Source of the DNA: Propionivibrio sp.
GTDB taxonomy: Bacteria; Pseudomonadota; Gammaproteobacteria; Burkholderiales; Rhodocyclaceae
NCBI RefSeq assembly: GCF_016790145.1
Contig: NZ_JAEUOI010000228.1
Coordinates: 1-34,421, forward strand
Direction: 5' to 3'
Length of the DNA: 34,421 nucleotides
Both the position numbers and the translations under genes were made by a program. Below, piece after piece: positions 17,040 to 26,970 of this stretch. A model generated the notes under the pieces. It was not told the DNA's origin and did no database searches. It worked only from the letters and a program-made list of their open reading frames with translations. Position 1 is the first letter of the stretch; every line of letters begins with the position of its first letter.

Positions 17040-18008
17040 ATGAAATGCAACATTACGACCATCGGTGGCGGAACCGGGACCTTCAACGTCCTTTCCGGCC
17101 TCGGAAAAAATGACAAACTTAATCTTGCCGCTATCGTGACGGTGGCCGATTCCGGGGGGTCGACCGGTGAGTTGCGCGACGAATTCGGCATTCTTCCGCC
17201 CGGCGACGTGCGACGCGCCATCGTGGCGCTTTCGGAAGATACCGAAGTGGTTCGTCGGCTCTTTGAATACCGCTTCAAGGAAGGTCGCAGCATCGCCGGG
17301 CACACGGTCGGCAATCTGCTGCTCACCGCGCTGTCCGACATCATGGGTGACTTCGAGCACGGCATCGAAGAGCTGTGCGAAATGTTTGACGTTCGTGGCA
17401 AGGTCATTCCCGTCTCGCTCGACAATGTACACCTCGGCGTCACCCTTGAAAACGGCGACAGGATCGTTGGCGAAACGGATATCGATATACCGAAACACGA
17501 TGCGAATATTCCGATCCGCGACGCTTTCCTGCTCGGTGGTGGTCGCCTCAATCCGCGGGCCAAGGAGGCGATTGACAATTCGGATTACGTAATCATCGGC
17601 CCCGGCGATCTGTATACCAGCATCATTCCTAATCTGCTGTGTACGGGAATGTACGACGCCATCCGCAGTACCAGTGCGAAAATCATCTACGTCTGCAATA
17701 TCATGACCAAGCACGGCGAGACCGACGGATTCTCGGTCGAGGATTTCGTCCGGGTGATCGAGCAGTATATCGGAGAAGGCCGGATTGACTATGTGCTGGT
17801 CAATAACGGTGATCTGCGCAGCAATCTTCTCAGCAAATACGAAGCCGAAGAAAAGACACCGGTGCGCCTTCTTGATCGGGATTTCATTCTGCACAAGGGA
17901 ATCAAGATCGTCGAACGCGACTTCACGAGCGCTACCGACTATATCCGCCACGATCCGAGAAAACTCGCGCGTACCGTCGAGGACTTCGCCAGCGGATGGA
18001 TCAAGTAA
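17040..18008 (+). CDS. YvcK/CofD-like family protein (gluconeogenesis factor type)
   Basis: The protein has 322 residues from the ATG at 17040; a TTG three codons earlier is also open. The N-terminus TTIGGGTGTFNVLSGL is the glycine-rich nucleotide-binding loop of the CofD/YvcK family, followed by TVADSGGSTGELRDEFG, PPGDVRRAIVAL, AGHTVGNLLL and later PGDLYTSIIPNLL. All are family signatures. YvcK (GlmR) of Bacillus binds UDP-GlcNAc and links carbon status to cell envelope synthesis; E. coli has the related YbhK. The exact role in betaproteobacteria is not established. No clear ribosome binding site is seen before the start. The gene is convergent with the minus-strand operon to its right. Confidence 0.88.
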   Translation: MKCNITTIGGGTGTFNVLSGLGKNDKLNLAAIVTVADSGGSTGELRDEFGILPPGDVRRAIVALSEDTEVVRRLFEYRFKEGRSIAGHTVGNLLLTALSDIMGDFEHGIEELCEMFDVRGKVIPVSLDNVHLGVTLENGDRIVGETDIDIPKHDANIPIRDAFLLGGGRLNPRAKEAIDNSDYVIIGPGDLYTSIIPNLLCTGMYDAIRSTSAKIIYVCNIMTKHGETDGFSVEDFVRVIEQYIGEGRIDYVLVNNGDLRSNLLSKYEAEEKTPVRLLDRDFILHKGIKIVERDFTSATDYIRHDPRKLARTVEDFASGWIK

Positions 18009-18014
18009 GACGCG

Positions 18015-18043
18015 CCTGAGCAGACTGGCTCTCCCTGCTCAGG
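18015..18043 (+). terminator. Hairpin just after the YvcK-like gene
   Basis: CCTGAGCAG (18015-18023) pairs perfectly with CTGCTCAGG (18035-18043) across an 11-nt loop, 7 bp after the stop codon. There is no U-tract directly downstream, so terminator function is uncertain. Confidence 0.4.
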
Positions 18044-18070
18044 GAGCTTGTGAAAAAATGCTTTAACCCC

Positions 18071-18178
18071 CACCGCAGAGGCGCAAAGTGGCAAAGGTGA
18101 CGCAAAGAATTGTTTTGCAAACAATGTGTTCACTTTGCGGTTTCTTTGCACCTTTGCGTCTCTGACGTGGATTTTTTA
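18071..18178. repeat. Long imperfect inverted repeat between convergent genes
   Basis: The left arm (18071-18107) and right arm (18133-18170) are imperfect reverse complements built from the words CGCAAAG, GGCAAAG and CGCAGAG. The apex holds a further perfect 7-bp inverted repeat (ATTGTTT at 18109-18115, AAACAAT at 18119-18125). A T-rich run (ATTTTTTATT) follows, so it may end plus-strand transcription. It looks like a dispersed intergenic repeat; a related CGCAGAG motif occurs near 26881. Confidence 0.65.
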
Positions 18179-18311
18179 TTGTGTTCGCAGCCTCTGAGCA
18201 CGAAGCCTGGCCTCGGGCCGCAAGGGGGCGGTTGGGGTTTGCCCAACGGGGCATGGCCTGATCAGTGCGGGTGCCTGTCACAATGACCATCAGCCTGAAA
18301 TGCGATTCGAA

Positions 18312-19070
18312 TTACCAGTGCGGGCAGTGGGCGGCAAGGGTTTTCAACTCGGCGCGCGTTGCACGGTAATCGGGATAGAGTTGTCCGACGATCGCCCAGA
18401 AGCGCGGGCTGTGGTTCATTTCGCGCAGATGGGCGAGCTCGTGGGCCACCACGTAATCGACAACGTGAGCGGGGAAATGGATCAGCCGCCAGTTCAAACG
18501 GATACCGGATTTCTGGCTGCAACTGCCCCAGCGTGTGCGTGCAGCCGACAGTGAGAGCGGCGGTACAGCGAGGCCTAGCCGTTCGGCAAAATGTTCGAGG
18601 CGTTCGGCAAACAAGCGGCGCGACTTTTCACGCAGCGCTTTTTCCAGCTGGCGGTTGGCGTCGTCTGGCGAGCGCAGGCAGAGGGTCAGTACCGGGGCGG
18701 CTTGCTCGTTCCAAATGGCGCGGTTGCTGCCCAGCGCAAGGCGGATGTGCAGTGACTCGCCGAGCAACGGCAAGCGCACGCCATCGACAATTTTCAGAGG
18801 TTCCGGGCGACGGCGAGTGCGCCATTCGTCGAGCTTTTTTTCTACCCAGTCGCCATGGCGCAGGATCAGCGATTCGACCTCGGCCAGCGAGGCGCGACGT
18901 GGGGCACCAACGCGCAGGCCGCGATGGTCGATTGACAGGCCGATGGTTCGTCGCCGGGCACGGCGCAGAACATACGGAACAATGCGGTCGCCGAGGGCAA
19001 TGGTGCGCGGTGTTTCGTCTGCCGCCAGCGGTCTTTCGTTGGCCAGCGGGAGTTCAGCTTGCCACGGCAT
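18312..19070 (-). CDS. YgjP-like (M48/DUF45) metal-dependent hydrolase
   Basis: The protein has 252 residues from the ATG at 19070; the frame is open upstream but runs into plsC in a low-complexity Arg/Pro stretch, so the internal start is preferred. Even so it overlaps the plsC 3' end by 17 bp. The zinc-site motif HELAHLREMNH (His210, Glu211, His214, His220) and the preceding TRWGSCSQKSGIRLNWRLIHF are signatures of the YgjP/DUF45 family. Members are predicted zincin-type peptidases or hydrolases of unknown physiological substrate. It is the last gene of the glyQ-glyS-gmhB-plsC operon, and no separate promoter is evident. Confidence 0.85.
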   Translation of the reverse strand: MPWQAELPLANERPLAADETPRTIALGDRIVPYVLRRARRRTIGLSIDHRGLRVGAPRRASLAEVESLILRHGDWVEKKLDEWRTRRRPEPLKIVDGVRLPLLGESLHIRLALGSNRAIWNEQAAPVLTLCLRSPDDANRQLEKALREKSRRLFAERLEHFAERLGLAVPPLSLSAARTRWGSCSQKSGIRLNWRLIHFPAHVVDYVVAHELAHLREMNHSPRFWAIVGQLYPDYRATRAELKTLAAHCPHW

Positions 19071-19800
19071 AGGCCGCATCCGGGTAGCGGTGCGGCGCCA
19101 GGCGCCGCATTTCACTCTCGATCCACTGCTCGGCCAGGTTGGTGATTTCCGCGGCGGTCTTGCCGGCCGGGTCAATCGCCGGGCCAATGCTGACGGTGAT
19201 CAACCCCGGCTTTTTGACGAAGGCGTTTCTGGCCCAGAACTCGCCGGCATTATGGGCGACCGGTACGGCGAGCGCACCGGCGCTGACCGCCAGATGGGCG
19301 CCGCCCGTCTTGAAGCGGCGCGTTTCTCCGGGGGCGATGCGCGTCCCTTCGGGAAAAATGACGACCCAGTAGCCAGCCTTGAGGCGCTCACAACCCTGCT
19401 CGATCACCTGCCGTAGCGCATCCTTGCCAGCGCTACGGTCGATCGAGATCATTTTGACGGCGGCGAACGCCCAGCCGAGGAAGGGAATCATCAGCAGCGA
19501 TTTCTTCAGCACGAAGACGAGCGGCGGAAAAATGTCCTGCAGGCTGACTGTTTCCCAGGCCGACTGGTGCTTGCAAAGAATCACCGAAGGTGTTGCCGGG
19601 ATATTTTCGCGACCGATGACCTGGTAACGCAGTCCGAGCACGAACTTGCACAGCACCATGAAGCCGGCGCGCCAGACGGCGATGACCCGGTAGCGAAAGC
19701 GCATCGGCAGGACAATCGACAGTGTAACGAACAGGCCGAAGGGGGCAGTGATCAGAGCGGCAAGCAGCAGATAGAGGACTGAGCGAAGGAAGGCGATCAT
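19054..19800 (-). CDS. plsC: 1-acyl-sn-glycerol-3-phosphate acyltransferase
   Basis: The protein has 248 residues. An N-terminal membrane segment (about residues 5-32) is followed by the acyltransferase motifs: the catalytic H-x4-acidic block as HQSAWE (His78, Glu83; a Glu variant common in such homologues), a SIDRS block (about 119-123) and FPEGTR (149-154) for glycerophosphate binding. It transfers an acyl chain to lysophosphatidic acid to make phosphatidic acid at the inner membrane. Its ATG overlaps the gmhB stop by 4 bp, indicating translational coupling. The pairing with gmhB (LPS heptose) puts two envelope functions behind the glycyl-tRNA synthetase genes. Confidence 0.92.
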   Translation of the reverse strand: MIAFLRSVLYLLLAALITAPFGLFVTLSIVLPMRFRYRVIAVWRAGFMVLCKFVLGLRYQVIGRENIPATPSVILCKHQSAWETVSLQDIFPPLVFVLKKSLLMIPFLGWAFAAVKMISIDRSAGKDALRQVIEQGCERLKAGYWVVIFPEGTRIAPGETRRFKTGGAHLAVSAGALAVPVAHNAGEFWARNAFVKKPGLITVSIGPAIDPAGKTAAEITNLAEQWIESEMRRLAPHRYPDAAYAVAS

Positions 19801-20333
19801 GACTTCAGGATGTAATCGACTGCCGCAGCGAGATCGGCGAAGACCAGCGTGCCTTCCGGCAAATCCCCTTCGGCCTGCGTGACTCCGCCCTTGCCGGTTA
19901 GCACCAGTACCGTCCGGGCACCGACGCTGGCGGCCGGTTGCAGGTCACGCAAGGAGTCGCCAATGACAAAGGCCTCGCTGAGGTCGGTGTTGAAGCACGC
20001 GCCAATGCGCAGGAACATGCCGGGCTTGGGTTTGCGGCAATTGCATTTTGCTTCGGAGGTGTGCGGGCAATAAAACACCGCATCGATGCGCCCGCCGACC
20101 GCTTGCACGGCTCGGTGCATCTTGTCATGAATGGCATTGAGCGTGTCCATGTCGAACAGGCCGCGACCGATTCCCGACTGGTTGCTGGCAATCACCACCT
20201 TGTAGCCGGCCTGGGTCAGCTTGGCGATGGCCTCCAGGCTGCCGGGCATGGCTTTCCATTCTGCCGGCGATTTGATGTATTGATCCGAGTCGTAATTGAT
20301 GACGCCGTCGCGATCGAGGATAACGAGTTTCAT
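19797..20333 (-). CDS. gmhB: D-glycero-beta-D-manno-heptose 1,7-bisphosphate 7-phosphatase
   Basis: The protein has 178 residues, the expected length. HAD-family histidinol-phosphatase type: the nucleophile motif LDRDGVIN (Asp7, Asp9), the NQSGIGRG block (51-58) and the zinc-binding loop [17 protein letters not shown] (Cys89, His91, Cys97, Cys99), with a shorter loop than the E. coli enzyme. It removes the C7 phosphate in ADP-heptose synthesis for the LPS inner core. Its start overlaps the glyS stop by 4 bp and its stop overlaps the plsC start by 4 bp. Confidence 0.93.
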   Translation of the reverse strand: MKLVILDRDGVINYDSDQYIKSPAEWKAMPGSLEAIAKLTQAGYKVVIASNQSGIGRGLFDMDTLNAIHDKMHRAVQAVGGRIDAVFYCPHTSEAKCNCRKPKPGMFLRIGACFNTDLSEAFVIGDSLRDLQPAASVGARTVLVLTGKGGVTQAEGDLPEGTLVFADLAAAVDYILKS

Positions 20334-22446
20334 ACGCCCAGCTTCGAAATGTCGGCTACTGCATTGAGTTGGTCGAATAACGCCTTGAGCAGGCCAAGCC
20401 GATTGGCGCGCACAGAAGGATCATCGACGTTGACCATCACCTTGTCAAAGAAAAGATCGACTGCGGCACGCACCGAGGCCAACGCATTGAGCGCGTCGGC
20501 ATAGGCTTCGTCGGCCACATGCGCCTTGACCAGCGGTGCAATTTGCCGAACCCGCTCGTAGAGCGCGATCTCGGCTTCTTCCTGCATCAGGGCTGAATCG
20601 GGTTGGGCGAACTGGCCGTTACCGCTCGCCTCGGCTTTCTTCAGGATATTGCCGATGCGCTTGTTGGCCGCAGCCAGCGCCAGCGCCTCGGGCAGGGCGA
20701 GGAAGGCGCGCACGGCGTCGAGCCGGGCCGGAACCCGGTCGATCCGGGTCGGGCGTTGCGCCAGCACGGCTTCGACGATGTCCTGCGCGTGACCGCCGGA
20801 TTGACCGCCGCATTGTCCAACACTCTCCCTGAGCAGACCGCGCAGGCGCTCGAGCATGAAGTCGAGCAGCGGATCAGCCACCGGTTTGTTCAGCGTGCCG
20901 ACGGCAAATCCGGCTTGCGCGTCGCCAATCAGTTGCGCAAGGTCGAGCGCCAGCGGCGATTCCATCAGGATGCGCAGCACACCGAGCGCGGCGCGGCGCA
21001 GCGCAAAAGGATCCTTGTCGCCGGTCGGGATCTGGCCGATGCCGAAGAAACCGACCAGGGCATCGAGCTTGTCGGCCAGTGCGGCGGCGCAGGCGATGTG
21101 GCCCTGCGGCAAGGCGTCACCGGCAAAACGCGGCTGGTAATGGCTCTGCACGGCGTCGGCAACGGCACTGTCCTCGCCGTCATGGAGCGCGTAGTAACGG
21201 CCCATGATGCCCTGCAGTTCGGGGAATTCGCCGACCATGTCGGTGACCAGGTCGGCCTTGGCCAGGCGCGCGGCGCGGGCCGCCAGCGAGGCGTTGGCGC
21301 CCAGATGCACGGCAATCTTCTGCGCCAGCCCTTCAAGGCGTTCGACCCGTTGCAGCACCGAGCCAAGCTGGTTGTGATAGACAACATTGCCGAGCTTTTC
21401 GAGGCGCGAGGCCAGCGAGTGCTTGCGGTCCTGGTTGTAGAAGAAGCGGGCGTCCGAGAGGCGCGGGCGCACCACGCGCGCGTTGCCGCCGATGATGTGC
21501 TGCGCATCGTCCACCTGCATGTTGGAGACAATCAGGAATTTGTTCAGCAGCTTGCCGGCATTGGCTCCGGTTTTGTCGAGCAGAGGAAAGTACTTCTGGT
21601 TCTGCTGCATGGTCAGAATCAGGCATTCCTGCGGCACCTCGAGATACTCGGCCTCGAACTCGCAAACATAAACAACCGGCCATTCAACCAGTGCGGTGAC
21701 TTCGTCGAGCAGGCCGTCGGCCGGGTTGAGGCGGGCGTTCAAACCGTTAGCCCTGGCATCGAGTTGCGCGGCAATCGAATCGCGCCGTTCGGCAAAGCTG
21801 GCGATCACCTTGCCGGCAGTCAGTTGCCCGGCGTAATCCTCGGGTCTGGCGACAACAATCTCGCCGGAGGACAGGAAGCGGTGTCCCAGTGTCGTGTTGC
21901 CGCTCGTCAGTCCGAGCACTTCACCTGCTACAACGCGGCTACCATGCAGCATGATCAGGCCGTGCACCGGACGTACGAACTGGTGCTCGGAATCGCCCCA
22001 GCGCATGAGCTTCTGGATCGGCAGTTTCTTGAGCGCCTGGGTGACAATGTCAGCCAGGTGGCGTTCAAGGCGCTCACCTTTTTTGGCAATACGCGCGACG
22101 AAGTATTCGGCCTTGCCCTCGCCGGCTTTGTGCAAATGTTCGAAGGCGACGCCCGCCGAGCGCATGAAGCCTTCCAGCGCCTTGCCGGGTTTGCCGGCCG
22201 CGTCCAAGCCGCTGCTCACCGCCGGGCCTTTTTTCTCGATGATGCGATCCGGCTGTTGTTCGGCGACGTGGCTTACCGTCAATGCCAGGCGGCGCGGTGT
22301 GGCGTAGGGCGTGCATACACTTTCCGCCGAGGCGAAGGCCTGCTCCCTGAGCGTTGCAAAGACGGTGTGGGCAAAGGCCTCGGAGAGTGCCTTCAACGAC
22401 TTGGGCGGCAGTTCCTCAGTGCGCAACTCGATCAGCAAACTGTGGT

Positions 22447-22450
<4 letters not shown>
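20330..22450 (-). CDS. glyS: Glycine-tRNA ligase beta subunit
   Basis: The protein has 706 residues. The ATG at 22450 is chosen because AGGAGG lies 5 nt upstream and the protein then starts with the family N-terminus [16 protein letters not shown]. The upstream extension of the frame lies inside glyQ. The central region has the expected blocks (PTPRRLA-like [21 protein letters not shown]) and the C-terminus a DALR-like anticodon-binding region. With GlyQ it forms the alpha2beta2 enzyme that charges tRNA-Gly. It overlaps glyQ by 4 bp (ATGA) and gmhB by 4 bp, so all three are coupled. Confidence 0.96.
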
Positions 22451-23373
<923 letters not shown>

Positions 23374-23404
23374 GAAAGGTTTCGTCAAAGCGGGTCAAAG
23401 GTCG

Positions 23405-23410
23405 ATTTTA
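23405..23410 (-). promoter_or_regulatory. Possible -10 box of the glyQ operon
   Basis: On the minus strand TAAAAT lies about 30 nt upstream of the glyQ ATG, consistent with a short leader. The matching -35 position (TTCTCG) is poor, so this is tentative. Confidence 0.3.
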
Positions 23411-23530
23411 CTAGGTTTTTCATGCGCCGAGAACGTGCGTCGGCGCTTGTGCAGTCTGGGAGTTAAAACAGGCTGGACATGAAACAATGCTGGTTAGCAA
23501 CGAACATCAATATTCACAATCACACGAGGC

Positions 23531-23559
23531 TAGACTTCAGGCGCATCGAGGTTTATAAA
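23531..23559 (+). promoter_or_regulatory. Candidate sigma-70 promoter of the small Cys-rich gene
   Basis: TAGACT (23531-23536) and TATAAA (23554-23559) are separated by exactly 17 bp, about 30 bp upstream of the ATG at 23591. The leader ends in a strong GAGGAGG ribosome binding site (from 23577). Confidence 0.5.
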
Positions 23560-23590
23560 GAACCTGTTCAATCGCAGAGGAGGAGTAATC

Positions 23591-23992
23591 ATGGCAGGGT
23601 GGCTCATTATGATTTGTTGTGCTGCTGGCTTTGCTGTCTGGCTCTCGTGGCAGCGCATACGCGCCTCACCGCAAAGCCTAAGGGCCAATAACCAGACAAC
23701 CTTACCCTATCGCTCCGTCTCGGTCAGGCCTGACAAGAAAAGCTGCGCGAGCGCGAGGAGTCTTGAAGAGCAGCGGTTCTTGGCTCGCGAGGCTCCGCAT
23801 TTGCCGTTACCAAACTGTGACGCTGCACTATGTCAATGCCGGTATTACCACTTCGATGACCGTCGGCAAGGAGAACGTCGAAGTACACATGCCCTGCATC
23901 GCGGCCTCAGTTTCGGTCCAAGCGATACGGACTATCGTAGCGAGCGGGACCGCAGGAAGCCATCGGGGTTTCCATCGATAGACTTTTCATAA
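23591..23992 (+). CDS. Small membrane-anchored Cys-rich conserved hypothetical protein
   Basis: The protein has 133 residues with a strong GAGGAGG ribosome binding site. One N-terminal membrane segment (about residues 4-20) is followed by a polar region with a distinctive cluster: Cys52, Cys76, then C-x-C at 81 and 83 inside LPNCDAALCQCRYYHFDDRR, running into a DDRRQGERR block (89-97). The spacing of three Cys plus His87 suggests a small metal site. Proteins with this CxCRYxHxxDRRxGxRR pattern are, to my recollection, scattered in beta- and gammaproteobacteria without assigned function. It is a single-gene unit on the plus strand between two minus-strand blocks. No function is proposed. Confidence 0.72.
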   Translation: MAGWLIMICCAAGFAVWLSWQRIRASPQSLRANNQTTLPYRSVSVRPDKKSCASARSLEEQRFLAREAPHLPLPNCDAALCQCRYYHFDDRRQGERRSTHALHRGLSFGPSDTDYRSERDRRKPSGFPSIDFS

Positions 23993-24007
23993 CGCCTGGC
24001 AGGTCGT

Positions 24008-24430
24008 CTATGATGCCGCTTCTCCGGAACTTTTCTGACGGCTCAGAAAGTCACGGAACAGGTAATCGTTTTTCAGGATATGCTCGATCAGCCAGTTCCT
24101 GACAAACTTCATCGTATTGATTTCCAGGTGCAGGTTGCCTTCGCTGTAAGAATGGTGCAACTGGAATATCGAGTCGATCAGGGCTTCGTGGATTTCCTGG
24201 TGCTCGGCGAGTTTCGGGTACCCAGCGGCCTCCATGATTTTCTCCTCGTGCTGAAAATGCATCTGGGCGTAGGTAATCAACTGATTCAAAACACGGGCGA
24301 TGTCCCGGCGATCCTGCGCTTCCAACCAGTGGGTGTGAAAGTCGTTGATCAGACGGAACAATTCCTTGTGCTCGGTATCGATGACGTTATTGCCGATCAG
24401 ATACTGATCGGACCAGGAAAGCAGTGCCAT
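24008..24430 (-). CDS. Bacteriohemerythrin
   Basis: The protein has 140 residues. AGGAGG lies 8 nt before the ATG. All seven di-iron ligands of single-domain bacteriohemerythrins are present: His21 (DTEHKELF), His58 and Glu62 (HFQHEE), His77 and His81 (HQEIHE), His117 and Asp122 (HILKND). These proteins bind O2 reversibly and are proposed to deliver or sense oxygen in the cytoplasm. It lies 30 bp after lnt on the same strand and may be the last gene of that transcript. A 13-bp palindrome (24454-24466) sits at the lnt stop codon. Confidence 0.94.
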   Translation of the reverse strand: MALLSWSDQYLIGNNVIDTEHKELFRLINDFHTHWLEAQDRRDIARVLNQLITYAQMHFQHEEKIMEAAGYPKLAEHQEIHEALIDSIFQLHHSYSEGNLHLEINTMKFVRNWLIEHILKNDYLFRDFLSRQKSSGEAAS

Positions 24431-24460
24431 GGGTTGATCCTCCTGTGTTTCTGTCCTGAT

Positions 24461-26017
24461 TCAGGATACGGTTTTGCGCCGACGAAAACTAGCGATCAGC
24501 AGCAGCGCAAGCACAATCACCGGCCAGTTGCCTCCGCGCACATAGGGTGTGGCGCCTGTGAAGGCCTGCACTTCCCCGCGCAAAGCGGCGCGCGTGAATG
24601 GTTGCAGAACGTCCTGAACCTGTCCGTCGGCGCCAATAATGGCCGTCATTCCGGTGTTGGTCGCGCGCAGCATCATGCGGCCGCTTTCGAGCGCGCGCAT
24701 CTGGGCGATCTGCAAATGTTGCGCCGGAGCCAGCGAGTCGCCGAACCAGGCGACATTCGACATATTCACCAGCAGCGTGGCTTCGGGCAGCGTGCGGATG
24801 ATTTCCTCGCCGAAGGCATCCTCGTAGCAGATATTTGCTGCGACCTTCTGCCCGACAATGCTCATCGGCGCCTGTGTCTTCGCACCTGGGGTAAAGTCAG
24901 ACATCGGGATGTTGGCCATGGCCAGAAACCAGGCAAAGCCGGGCGGGACGAATTCGCCAAAAGGCACCAGATGCGACTTGCTGTAGCGCTGCGGCGCTGA
25001 CTGGCCAAAGCTTATCGCGCTATTGGTGTATTGCGTGCCATCGCTGATCGAAATTCCCAGGAGCATGTCGCCGTGCTGGCGTTCAGCAAGCTTTTTCAGT
25101 TCGTCGAGATATTCGGGCGGAACCTGCCCAAGAAAAGCCGGCAGCGCGGTCTCTGGCAGTACCGTCAGTTGTGCCGGATTCTCGTGTGCCAGGCGGTAAT
25201 AAATGCGCAGTGACTCGTTGAATTTCTCCGGCCGCCATTTGAGATCCTGCGGCACATTGCCCTGCAGCAGGGCGATGCCGATCGGCGTGCCCTGCGGCGC
25301 CGTCCAGCGCACCTCACGCAATAAATAACCAGCGATCAGCAGCAGGCCAACCAGGGCAATCGGCAGTGCCGGGCACCAGCGCAGTGTTGCCGGTGGCCAG
25401 CGCGAAGCGGGGCAGGGTTCGACGGACATCCAGCGGCGGAATACTTCGCAGATCAGCGCGGCAACCAGCGCCGTCAGCAGAGAGACGCCGTAGACGCCGA
25501 GCAGCGGGGCAAACCCGGCGAGCGGGCTGGGCGGCACCTGCGAATAGCCTGTGGCCAGCCACGGAAAGCCGGTCAGCACCCAGCCGCGCAGCCATTCGGT
25601 GAGCGTCCATAGTGCGGCGAAGAACAGGCATCGTTGCCACCAGCCGGGTGGCGAGAAACGGACAAACAGTGCGCCGGTCAGTGCCGGGAATAACGACAGG
25701 ACGCAGCAGAACAAAAAGGTAGCCAATGCGGCAACCGGCGCCGGCATGCCGCCAAAGGTGCTCAGGCTGACATAAACCCACGACACGCCGGTAATGAACA
25801 GACCAAAGCCAAAGGCGGCACCGATCAGTGCGCCATTGAGGGTATCCCTGAAGGTGCTCCGCGAGTCGTTGGCAGTCAGCCCTAGCAACGCAAAAAAGCC
25901 GCCGAGCGTCAGCCACAGCAGCGCGAACCAGCCGAGTGGTGCATAGGCCACAACACTCGCAACGCCAAGCAGCAGCGCAATGACCAGGCGCAACGTGAAC
26001 GATTCAGGTCTGATCAT
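24461..26017 (-). CDS. lnt: Apolipoprotein N-acyltransferase
   Basis: The protein has 518 residues, the normal length. Multiple N-terminal membrane segments are followed by a nitrilase-type domain in the C-terminal half. The catalytic triad is Glu289 (VLPETALPAF), Lys347 (SKSHLVPFGEF) and Cys397 (NICYEDAFG), with spacing like the E. coli Glu267-Lys335-Cys387. It adds the third acyl chain to the N-terminal Cys of lipoproteins in the inner membrane. Its start overlaps the corC 3' end by 14 bp, the common corC-lnt arrangement. Confidence 0.96.
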   Translation of the reverse strand: MIRPESFTLRLVIALLLGVASVVAYAPLGWFALLWLTLGGFFALLGLTANDSRSTFRDTLNGALIGAAFGFGLFITGVSWVYVSLSTFGGMPAPVAALATFLFCCVLSLFPALTGALFVRFSPPGWWQRCLFFAALWTLTEWLRGWVLTGFPWLATGYSQVPPSPLAGFAPLLGVYGVSLLTALVAALICEVFRRWMSVEPCPASRWPPATLRWCPALPIALVGLLLIAGYLLREVRWTAPQGTPIGIALLQGNVPQDLKWRPEKFNESLRIYYRLAHENPAQLTVLPETALPAFLGQVPPEYLDELKKLAERQHGDMLLGISISDGTQYTNSAISFGQSAPQRYSKSHLVPFGEFVPPGFAWFLAMANIPMSDFTPGAKTQAPMSIVGQKVAANICYEDAFGEEIIRTLPEATLLVNMSNVAWFGDSLAPAQHLQIAQMRALESGRMMLRATNTGMTAIIGADGQVQDVLQPFTRAALRGEVQAFTGATPYVRGGNWPVIVLALLLIASFRRRKTVS

Positions 26018-26846
26018 CAGCGGTCAGGGCGGCACTGACTAGCAGCGTGTACAAGCGGCGACTGTCAGCACGCAAGACCAGAAAGCGCATGCCGTCAAGC
26101 TCGATGGCTTCGTTGCGTTTGGGCACCCGGCCGAGATGGTTCAGGATCAGGCCACCGACGGTATTGCACGCTTCGTTGCTGAAACGGGTGCCGAGGAGAG
26201 TATTGAAATCCTCTATGCTGGTTTGCGCCTTGACGCGGTAACGGCCACCCTGATCGAGCCGGATATTGTCGTCGTTTTCATCAAAATCGTATTCGTCCTC
26301 GATGTCGCCGACGATCTGTTCGAGAACGTCTTCGATGGTTATCAGGCCGCAGACGCCGGCGTATTCGTCGAGCACTACCGCCATGTGGTTGTGCGATACG
26401 CGGAACTCTCGCAGCAGCACATTCAGCCGCTTGGACTCGGGGATGAAGACGGCCGGACGCAGCCAGTCGCGCAGGCTGAATTTCCCATCGCTCTGCACGC
26501 GCAGAAGATCCTTGGCCAGCAGTAGGCCGATCACGTTATCGCGATTGCCGTCGATCACCGGGAAGCGCGAGTGCGCCGTATGATTGACTTGGGCAATGAT
26601 TTCGTCCAGCGGGACGTCAATGTCGATGACCTGCATCTGGGCGCGCGGCACCATGACATCGCGCACGCTGATTTCAGAGGCAGCGAGCGCGCCTTCGGTG
26701 ATCGACAGCGCGTCAGCGTCAAGCAGATCGCGCTCATGCGCCGAATGCAGCAGTTTGATGAGTTGATCCCTGTCTTCCGGTTCACGCAGGAGGAGGGAGG
26801 AAAGACGCTCGAAAAAGCCGGGTTGCTTGTCTGGGTTAATGTTCAT
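26004..26846 (-). CDS. corC: CorC/HlyC-type CBS-domain transporter-associated protein
   Basis: The protein has 280 residues. A short N-terminal segment leads to a CBS pair (VRDVMVPRAQMQVI to LLREFRVSHNHMAVVLDEY; about residues 58-190) and a C-terminal CorC/HlyC domain (about 200-275; EACNTVGGLILNHLGRVP). There is no membrane domain, as in the short CorC form. CorC is linked to Mg2+/Co2+ efflux; the position before lnt is typical. AGGA lies upstream of the ATG. A 269-bp gap with dispersed repeats separates it from ybeY. Confidence 0.93.
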   Translation of the reverse strand: MNINPDKQPGFFERLSSLLLREPEDRDQLIKLLHSAHERDLLDADALSITEGALAASEISVRDVMVPRAQMQVIDIDVPLDEIIAQVNHTAHSRFPVIDGNRDNVIGLLLAKDLLRVQSDGKFSLRDWLRPAVFIPESKRLNVLLREFRVSHNHMAVVLDEYAGVCGLITIEDVLEQIVGDIEDEYDFDENDDNIRLDQGGRYRVKAQTSIEDFNTLLGTRFSNEACNTVGGLILNHLGRVPKRNEAIELDGMRFLVLRADSRRLYTLLVSAALTADDQT

Positions 26847-26880
26847 GGATCCTGAAAAAATACAATCGCAAACTAATTCA

Positions 26881-26970
26881 ACGCAGAGATCGCAGAGCCG
26901 CAGATCAAGTAGGTCGGGTTAGCGCAGCTTAACCCGACAATCATCGGATGCGGCATACACTGCCGTCGGG
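26881..26970. repeat. Dispersed intergenic palindromic repeat between ybeY and corC
   Basis: A hairpin GTCGGGTTA (26913-26921) / TAACCCGAC (26930-26938) is followed by a second GTCGGGTTA at about 26967-26975. It is preceded by CGCAGAG words like those of the 18071 repeat. Repeats of the form AGGTCGGGTTAGCG...TAACCCGAC are common in intergenic DNA of many bacteria. It may weaken read-through between ybeY and corC. Nothing else is recognised in the 269-bp gap. Confidence 0.6.

Noticed and set aside
16737-17951. Minus-strand 404-residue frame opposite the YvcK-like gene
   Set aside because: The plus strand carries clear CofD/YvcK motifs; the opposite frame has none.
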